This document shows, in pieces, positions 57,626 to 64,000 of a stretch of 64,000 bases of DNA. Both the position numbers and the translations under genes were made by a program. A model generated the notes under the pieces. That model saw only the letters and a list, made by a program, of their open reading frames with translations. It was not told the origin of the DNA and did no database searches. Position 1 is the first letter of the stretch. Each line of letters opens with the position of its first letter. The stretch is from CAVWSM01 sp963757805 (lineage in GTDB: Bacteria; Actinomycetota; Actinomycetes; Jiangellales; Jiangellaceae), in contig CAVWSM010000025.1 of the NCBI GenBank assembly GCA_963757805.1, forward strand, positions 367,220 through 431,219, given 5' to 3'.

Positions 57626-60547
57626 GTGACTGGCTCCTCGCCAACCGATCGGCGGCCTACCGTCATTGCCCGGAGGCGTCGCCGCTTGAACCCTGACCAT
57701 GTCGGAGGCACGAGGAGGACGCCCGTGAGCATGAGCGCGCTCCCTGCCGACACCCCCATACCGAGGGCGCTTCCCTCAGGGTTGTATCGCAGATGCACCT
57801 GATGGGTTCCTTCGGGCACGTAAACCGCACCGACCGCGTAGTCCGCGTCGAGAATCTCGGTGCGTGAGCTGTCGACGCTGGCTTCGAAATCGACCCCCAA
57901 GCTGTCGGCGATGACAACGAACCCCGGCCTTTGTGTCGTCACCTCGACCAGGATCTCGTCACCGGTGTCGCGCACAACCTCGAACCGGCTCGGCGAAGAG
58001 TCCGTGTCTACAATCGGTTGTCCCGGTAGGGCCGAAAGGATCACGCCGTCCTCGTCGATCGTGGCGTTGGCTGCCGCCGCCAGACCTGATCCCATCGTCT
58101 TTGATCACCGTGACGTCGTCTGCCCAGCGGATGCGTGGCAGCGCGCCAAGCCGCTCCCAGATGACGAGGTCGTCCCCGGCGAAAGCGAGACGTGCGTTGT
58201 CAGGCTCCTGGGGGCTTCGCACCGGCTGTATTCGAATGTCACCGTTGGCGTCGAAGCTTCCGAACACGTTCGGCTGGTCAACACTCACCTCGACTGTCAT
58301 ATGTGATTCGGAGTCGGTGACAGGCGGCATGCCCTCGGGCTCGGCGGCCAGCGGGACCGGCACGTTCCATGATCCTGGTCTCGTGCGTACAGAGTTTTCG
58401 GTGATGAGTCGACCGTCATGATCCTTGAGCGCTACCGACACGTCCGATTCTGAACGCAACGTCAACGGGATACTCACACCACGAAGCGGACCCGAGGCGA
58501 TCGTTGTCGAGTACGTCCGTCCGGCGGTGAGTGCCCGCTGGGCATCGAGTTGTGCCAGCGGATCGAGGTCGCCCGGGATCGGTACGGGAAAGTCCCTTGT
58601 CCCCGGGTACGGAGCGTTGTCGTCGCCGATCAGGTAGCGCACGCCGAGTCGATCGAGGCCATCGGCACCGACCCAGAGGTCCGGTACGGTCAGCAACTGC
58701 GCGTAGGTGGGGCCAATGAGCACATCAGGATAGATCTTCTCCAGCAGGTCCTTCATCTGCTCCGGATAGAACGTGTGCGCCATGATGCTGCGCAATCCGA
58801 ACATCTGATTGATGTTCGGACGGATGGCGAATCCAGAGCCAGCGATTCGATCATGACCGACGTTCTGCTGGATGTACCGGATGCCGTCCGACGACGGGTA
58901 GAACGCCGATCGCTCGGCGGTCGGCCAATAGAAGGCGGTCGCGACAGTCGCCTGGGCCGAGATCGCCACGATCGCCGCACCAATTGCTGCCGACCGCGCG
59001 ACTCCCCAGCGTATTCCGACGGCGAGCAAGACGGTAATGACTACCGCGGGAATGCCCGCTAGGAGGACATCTTCTGCACGCAGCTCCGGAAGCAAGGAGG
59101 ATCCTCGAGTCGGCGAACGCCACCCCCGCGGCCCACACGGCCACTGTGATGCCTACAGCGACGATGATGACCTGGCGGGTCGGGACCTGGCGGCTAGCGC
59201 GCACCCAGGAATGGCCCCTGAGGAGGTCGACGCCAGCCGCAGCCAGGACCGCCGCCGGGATACCAAGCTGGGCACGGATGCGACCGATCGGGTTGCCATG
59301 AAAGAGTGGCAGCGCGTCCAGCCAGTTGGACCAGGGCCCTTGGAACCAGATCAAGCCCACGCTCACGCAGACGACGGCAGCAAAATAGAACCAGACACTT
59401 CGCTGAACGACACCCCAGGCTCCGGCGAGCAGTCCTAGAGCTGCGAGAAGCAGGACCACGGATCCGACATAGCTGTTCAGGTCGATCGGGCTACCGGAAC
59501 CGGTCCATACGTCATTTCCCGTAAAGCTCTGCGGGAAGATGCTCGTCAACAGGTAATGCTCCGGAACGTTCGAGAAGAACCCGCCCTCGCGGTATGAAAG
59601 GTCCGTACCTCCGAGGATGCGGTGAGCGAAAGGCAACAACTGGAAGGCGGCCAACCCGATTCGAGGGTCACGGCGACTCCGGCACAGAACAGAATACGAC
59701 TCGTTTCTCGTAGTCGACCGCGGTGTACCGCGAGGCTGCGGACCACCGCGTACCCGCCAACTACCAGGAAGGCGTGTCCGGCCACAGCCGGAAATCCCCC
59801 GAACACCAGGAGGGTCGACGCAAGTGCGATCGGAATCGCCGCCCGGATGCGCGTTTCCTGCACGAATCGTTCGACCGCCCAAAACAGCATCGGGATGCTG
59901 GATCCGACCGCGGCCTGGGGCCAGTTCGTCCAACCGATCATGAAGCCGGTGAGCGGATAGATGAAGCCGGCCAGACCTGCAGCCAACTTGGAGGCACCAA
60001 GCCGGCGCGTGAAGAGGTAGGTGAAGAGCGCCGCGAAGCACATCTCGAGCAGCTTCGACCAACCTGGTGCAAGTGCAAGTGGCAGAACGAGATAGAGCCA
60101 TCTTCCTGGGGTGAAGAGGGCCAAGTCGGGGGTTGCAAGCAAGGGCCCGCCGCCCCCGACAAGACTCGTCCATCTCGCGAGGTCACCTTGCCGGAAGCGC
60201 TCAGCGATCTCGTGCATCGCCGGCAAATAGCCGTCGATCTGATCGGAAACAAACTGCGATGTGCCCGTTGTCTCTTCCGCCGCGGAGGCAGACCACGGCG
60301 CGAAGAGGTTGAGCAGGTCCAGCCCGAGAAAGACCCGGGAGCCGATGAGTGACGGACCAAGCCTGATCGTGATCGAGGCGGAGGACACCGAGCGCGAGCA
60401 GGATGACGAAGATCCGTCGGCTCGGGACGCTTGGGACGAGCTGTTTCGCAGCGGCACGCGTGACGAAACGACGGAGGCGTCCGGATTCCGGTCGTCGGCT
60501 GCCTCGTCGACCTCTGGCGGAGTCTGGCCGCGTGCGCGGTCATTCAC
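57622..60547 (-). CDS. YfhO-like large membrane protein (frameshifted)
   Basis: About 975 residues. The N-terminal helix (FVILLALGVLRL region), SRVFLGLDLLNLFAPW and HEIAERFRQGDLARW lead into a polytopic part with many helices (LALAPGWSKLLEMCFAALFT, GFIYPLTGFMIGWTNWPQAA), followed by a large extracytoplasmic region (SSDGIRYIQQNVGHDRIAG, YLIGDDNAPYPGT) and a final helix (GMGVSAGSALMLTGVLLVPP). This architecture is typical of YfhO/GT-C-type proteins, which are linked to glycosylation of wall or lipid polymers in firmicutes. The start is taken as the GTG at 60547, inside the 3' end of purK. Shifts near 60430, 60330, 59640, 58890 and 58080 are visible. Confidence 0.8.
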
Positions 60548-61750
60548 TGCGGATGTCACGGGGGCCAGGTACCTGAGCAGCACGGATGACCAATCGACGA
60601 TCTCTCCGCAAGGAAGGCCGCCGCATGCCTGGCGCGCGGCTGCGGACGTCCTCAAGATCAGTCCCGACACGGTCACATGTCCTACCTGGCGACCCGGTCG
60701 GACGGCGCTTGCCGTACCATGGATCGGGTGCCGGGTCACGCGCTATCACGTGCCGGTACGCCGAGTAGTATCATCCAGGTCGCCGCCCAGCACATTGATC
60801 ATCACCGTCCAGGGTGCCCGCGCCCGCGGCGAGCCAGGGGTAGGTCAGGTCTGCGGCGGAGGTGGTTCTCGAACTGGGATGTCTCCGCCCTTCATCGTCC
60901 AATGCCCACTGTTGTGATGACGCATAGCCAGCTCGTTGACCAGAGCCGGCTGTCCCGAGTCTCGAACAGCTCGACGGCAACACGCCCACCACGTCCAGCT
61001 CCTTCGCCACCGTGAGCGCCAGTTGCTCGGCTTGGGGACCATTAGCTCGTCGGGGACAACCCGGGGGCCGGAGCAGTGACTTCAACGCAGATGCCGTCTC
61101 GCTGGACGGACGCGACCACGGGTACACCACCGCCTGGCCGTGGGGAGAGCGGGCGACCACGGCAGCCGACAGCTCGCGTACGAATCGACGGCGCTCTTCG
61201 GCCAGCAACCGGGACGCCGGCGGCGGAAGGGGCTCGGAAGAGCCGGATCTTGGCGACCCTCAACGGTCCACACGCCCTTGCCGTCATAGCCGCCGCGCGC
61301 ATCTTCAGCACGAGCGGCCAGCCCACGGTCCGGTCGGCGAACTGCGCGGCGTCGGCCGGGTCGGCCGCAACCCGGAACCGCGGCAAGGCACACCGATCTG
61401 GAGAGCCGCTCCCCGCATCACAGCCTTGTCCCGCGCGTGAACAAGGGCGTCTGGTCCGGCCGCACTGCCGTACCTGACGCCTCCAACGCGCGGAGATGCT
61501 CGCTCGGCACGTGCTCCGCGTCGAAGATCAGGACGTCAACATCCTTGACAAGGGCGGCGAGGTCCTCGAACGCCCGTTCGTTGCCGATGACCGTGCCCGG
61601 GACAACGAGCGCCGCGACATCATCGTGCGACGACGCTAGTAGACGAAAACCGATGCCCGTCGGCGTCGCCGCCTCGTACATCATTCGCGCCAGTTGACCG
61701 CCGCCAAGATCCGACAACCCGGAAAGCTCACGTCGGCAGGGTACCGACAC
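60540..61750 (-). CDS. purK: 5-(carboxyamino)imidazole ribonucleotide synthase PurK (frameshifted)
   Basis: PurK is the ATP-grasp enzyme that carboxylates AIR to N5-CAIR, feeding PurE. LGGGQLARMMYEAATPTGIG at the N-terminus is the family signature; DVLIFDAEHVPSEHLRALEA, WPLVLKMRA with GGYDGKGVW, and VAKELDVVGVL with ELAMRHHNSGHWT are ATP-grasp elements in order, spread over three frames. The total is about 400 residues. The GTG at 61750 is a plausible start, and the exact stop (60540 to about 60565) depends on the frame. With YfhO and purE it forms a minus-strand operon. Confidence 0.85.
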
Positions 61751-61844
61751 GGCGCTGACCTCCGGCCGGACCAGATCCTGCACACGCCGGGGGACGGCGT
61801 AATCTGGTACCCGCCCTTGAGACGAGCACGCCGACAGGAACCGT

Positions 61845-62352
61845 ATGGCACGCTTGCGCACCTTCTGGTACGGCCTGCAATGTCTGTACTGCGAGGTGAT
61901 GAGGTTCCTCGCTGTGGGGGGCGTCGGATATGTGGTCGATGTCATTCTCTTCAACCTGATGCGGTACGGCGGACCGACGGGCCAGGGCCTGCTCCACGAC
62001 CAACCCCTGACGGCCAAGGTAGCCTCGGGCGCGATCGCCACATTGGTCACGTGCGCCGGTAACAGACTGTGGACCTTCCGTCACAGGGCGCGGACCGGCG
62101 TCGCCCGGAGTACTCGCGCTTCTTCCTGCTCAACGCCGGGGAGTCGGGATCGGAGACGCCGACCCTCGGGTTCAGCCACTACAGCCTCGGCCTACAGAGC
62201 CCGCTGGTGGACAACTCTCAGCGAACGTCGTCGGTGTGGTCCTCGGATCGGGATCAGATTCTGGTCTATCGAAGTGGGTCTTCCGGGAGATCCGCCATGA
62301 TCTCGGCGACACTGTCGTCACCGCTGGGGACTCGCCCATCGCGCGAGCCTGA
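61845..62352 (+). CDS. GtrA-family membrane protein (one or more frameshifts)
   Basis: About 169 residues. MRFLAVGGVGYVVDVILFNL is the first GtrA helix and its GG motif; VASGAIATLVTCAGNRLWTF with HR follows as the conserved N-R-x-W-T-F element before helix 3. After a shift near 62105, YSRFFLLNAG and a last segment ending KWVFRE complete a four-helix protein. GtrA proteins are thought to flip lipid-linked sugars for glycosylation. The ATG at 61845 follows AGGA. Divergent from purK; the same pair (purK, gtrA) is conserved in Mycobacterium (Rv3276c, Rv3277). Confidence 0.82.
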
Positions 62353-62423
62353 GTAGCACACGATCTGCACTGTCCGCCCGCAATGTCATGACCGGGCGAG
62401 ACAGTGCCAACGAAGGGAGACTC

Positions 62424-63745
62424 ATGCGAATCCACGGTAATCGGCACCGGGACCTCGGCGCCACTCACGCGGCGTGCAATGGCTGAGGCTCGGCTTCGAC
62501 GTGTCGGGTGTTGAACAATGACAAGGTCAAGATCGAGATGCTCAGCCGGGGTACGGTCCCGTTGTACGAAACGGGCCTCGAGCCCCTGTTACACAAAGGC
62601 GCGTCGAGTCCGGCCGGCTGCGCTCAAGACATCGCACGCCGAGGCGGCTAACGTCGGCGACGTCCATCATCGGCCGCCGGGACTCCGCAAGAAGCGCAAT
62701 TCGCTGGCGGCTCATCTACACCTGCGACAACGCCGCGGTGGAGCCCCGCGCCACACCTTGGGCGGCGAATGCCTGGTCGTCGGAAAGTCCACCGTGACCG
62801 GTTGGCACCGCTGAAGCCTTGGCGACGCGCCTGGAGCAGCGCCGCGCCCGCTGGCGATGCCGCACGGCTCCGCGTGGAAACCGCAATTCCTCCGCGAGGG
62901 ATACGCCGTCAACGACACCATCTCCTCCTTGACCGCCTCGTCTCGGTGTCACCGACGACTGGTCCGAGCAGGTGCTCGGCGGGAGGTCGACGAAACTCCG
63001 TCGGCCAACTGGAGCCCCGCTGGTCGTTCAATTGACGGCCCACGGCTGACCGGTCAAAGTCTCCGCCGATGCCTTCCTCGCCACCAAGATCTCGTTCATC
63101 AACGCGGTCTCCGAGATCTGCGAAGTCAACGGCGGCGAAGTCTACATAATGGCCGACGCGATCGGGTACGACAAGCGCATCGGACGCGCGTTCCTCAACG
63201 CCGGCGTGGGTTTCGGCGGCGGCTGCCTACCCGAGGACATCGCGTGCTTCATGGCGCGGGCCGGCGAGCTCGCGCCCCGCAAGCCCTGGGGTTTCTCGCC
63301 GAGGTCGATGCGATCAACATGCGCCGCCGAGCCGCGTCCTTAAGCTGGCTCGCGAGCTCGTCGGCGGCTCGTTCCTCGGCAAGCAGGTCGCCGTGCTCGG
63401 CGCCGCGTTCAAGCCCGGCACCGACGACATCCACGACTCCCCCGCCCTCACGTAGCCGGCCAGATCCAGCTGCAGGCCGGGCATGTGAGCGTGTACGACC
63501 CCAAGGCCATGCCCAACGCGGCTCGCATGTTCCCGACGCTCGAGTACGAACGCCCACCTTCGACGCCTGCGACGGCGCCGACATCGAGCGGCACCTCACC
63601 GGGTGGCAGGAGTTCCGAACCCTCGACCCGCCCGCCGTCACGGACGGCGTACAGCGCGCCACGCTTCGACGACGGCCGCAACTGCCTCGACGCCGACACG
63701 TGGCGTGCGGCCGGCTGGACCTACCGCGGCATGGGCCGGCCATAG
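62424..63745 (+). CDS. ugd: UDP-glucose 6-dehydrogenase (very many frameshifts)
   Basis: About 440 residues, the normal length. AGGGAG precedes the ATG at 62424. MRI-TVIGTG and LGATHAA give the NAD site, SRGTVPLYETGLEPLL the conserved substrate loop, FLNAGVGFGGGCLPEDI the catalytic Cys loop, and LGAAFKPGTDDIHDSPAL the C-terminal domain, each in a different frame. The end WRAAGWTYRGMGRP closes at 63745. It oxidises UDP-glucose to UDP-glucuronate for glycan synthesis. An indel about every 50-100 nt makes this the poorest stretch of the window. Confidence 0.85.
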
Positions 63746-64000
63746 CCAGGGTGCACGCGGCGACGTCGCTCTGAATCGATTCCGCCTGCCTTTCGCGGCC
63801 GAGTGTCGTCGCCCGACCCGAGGCATGGACGTCGCTGGCTAAGATTGCAGGACCCTGGTGGGTGTCCCGGGACCAGACTGGAGGGACAGCTCTGATTATC
63901 CGATAAGCAATGTGCTTCGGGCCGCGGGTTGGTGTCTGTAATGCGCTTGCCTACTATGCGTTGTATCTTCTCTTCACGTGACATTGCCACTACTTCGTTG
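63746..64000. other. Terminal 255 bp without a supportable gene
   Basis: GC content drops toward the edge and no frame shows family similarity. It is probably the intergenic region before the next gene, which lies outside the window. Confidence 0.45.

Noticed and set aside
63721..63990. 89-codon minus-strand frame at the right edge
   Set aside because: It overlaps the ugd end, has no ribosome site or similarity, and its composition is that of non-coding DNA.
1..64000. CRISPR arrays, tRNA or rRNA genes
   Set aside because: Scanned by eye for regularly spaced repeats, cloverleaf sequences and rRNA signatures; none was found. Short tRNAs could be missed without a covariance search.

Overview
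The window is a high-GC actinobacterial chromosome segment. It carries a WhiB regulator, coenzyme F420 genes, LytR-CpsA-Psr proteins, rhamnose-based wall glycan genes, GTG starts and many GTGA/ATGA start-stop overlaps. The order whiB, fbiA, fbiB ... TIGR03089, manB-like, wbbL, rmlD, LCP ... purE, purK, gtrA matches the conserved neighbourhood known from Mycobacterium (Rv3260c to Rv3277). Gene content and style suggest Propionibacteriales (a Nocardioidaceae-like organism), but this is inference; no rRNA or other taxonomic marker is present.

Layout. (1) 1-7.2 kb: conserved core with a DUF5719 fragment, a very large membrane glycosyltransferase, whiB, and the overlapping F420 genes fbiA-fbiB. 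(2) 7.2-27.5 kb: accessory and mixed genes. These are a PIN-type toxin-antitoxin pair with a palindromic operator, an alpha/beta-hydrolase fused to a GT-B glycosyltransferase under a TetR regulator with twin operators, an OsmC/FMO/FAD-oxidoreductase/BTAD-ATPase regulator cluster, a trypsin-like protease fused to a DNA/RNA non-specific endonuclease, an RHH antitoxin-like protein, an MNT-HEPN pair, an AlkA-type glycosylase, DUF3105, TIGR03089, an OafA-type acyltransferase with an SGNH domain, galE, a lipoprotein and a decayed galE remnant. (3) 27.5-38.3 kb: nucleotide-sugar and wall-linkage genes (manB-like, wbbL, GT4, rmlA, rmlD, rmlC, two LCP proteins, a thioesterase and a SpoIID protein with C-terminal wall-type repeats). 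(4) 38.9-44.1 kb: a DUF2142 membrane protein followed by tandem decayed IS21 and ISL3 elements. (5) 44.4-57.1 kb: a surface polysaccharide locus with an ABC exporter (wzm/wzt), methyltransferases, an RgpF/WbsX fusion, a GT2 and an amidase carrying the same C-terminal repeat as the SpoIID protein. (6) 57.1-63.7 kb: purE, YfhO, purK, GtrA and UDP-glucose dehydrogenase.

How they work together. UDP-galactose, GDP-mannose-type, dTDP-rhamnose and UDP-glucuronate precursors (galE, manB-like, rmlACD, ugd) feed glycosyltransferases. Finished chains are modified by methyltransferases, exported by Wzm/Wzt, and probably ligated to the wall by the LCP proteins. rmlB is not in the window.

Sequence quality. 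The first 9 kb are free of detectable frameshifts. From about 9.2 kb single-base indels appear, and from about 28 kb nearly every gene is broken, including housekeeping purE and purK; near 62-63.7 kb an indel occurs roughly every 50-100 bases. The most economical explanation is uncorrected sequencing error rising toward one end of a contig, so most genes labelled frameshifted here are probably intact in the organism. Only the IS transposases and the galE remnant are called as pseudogenes.
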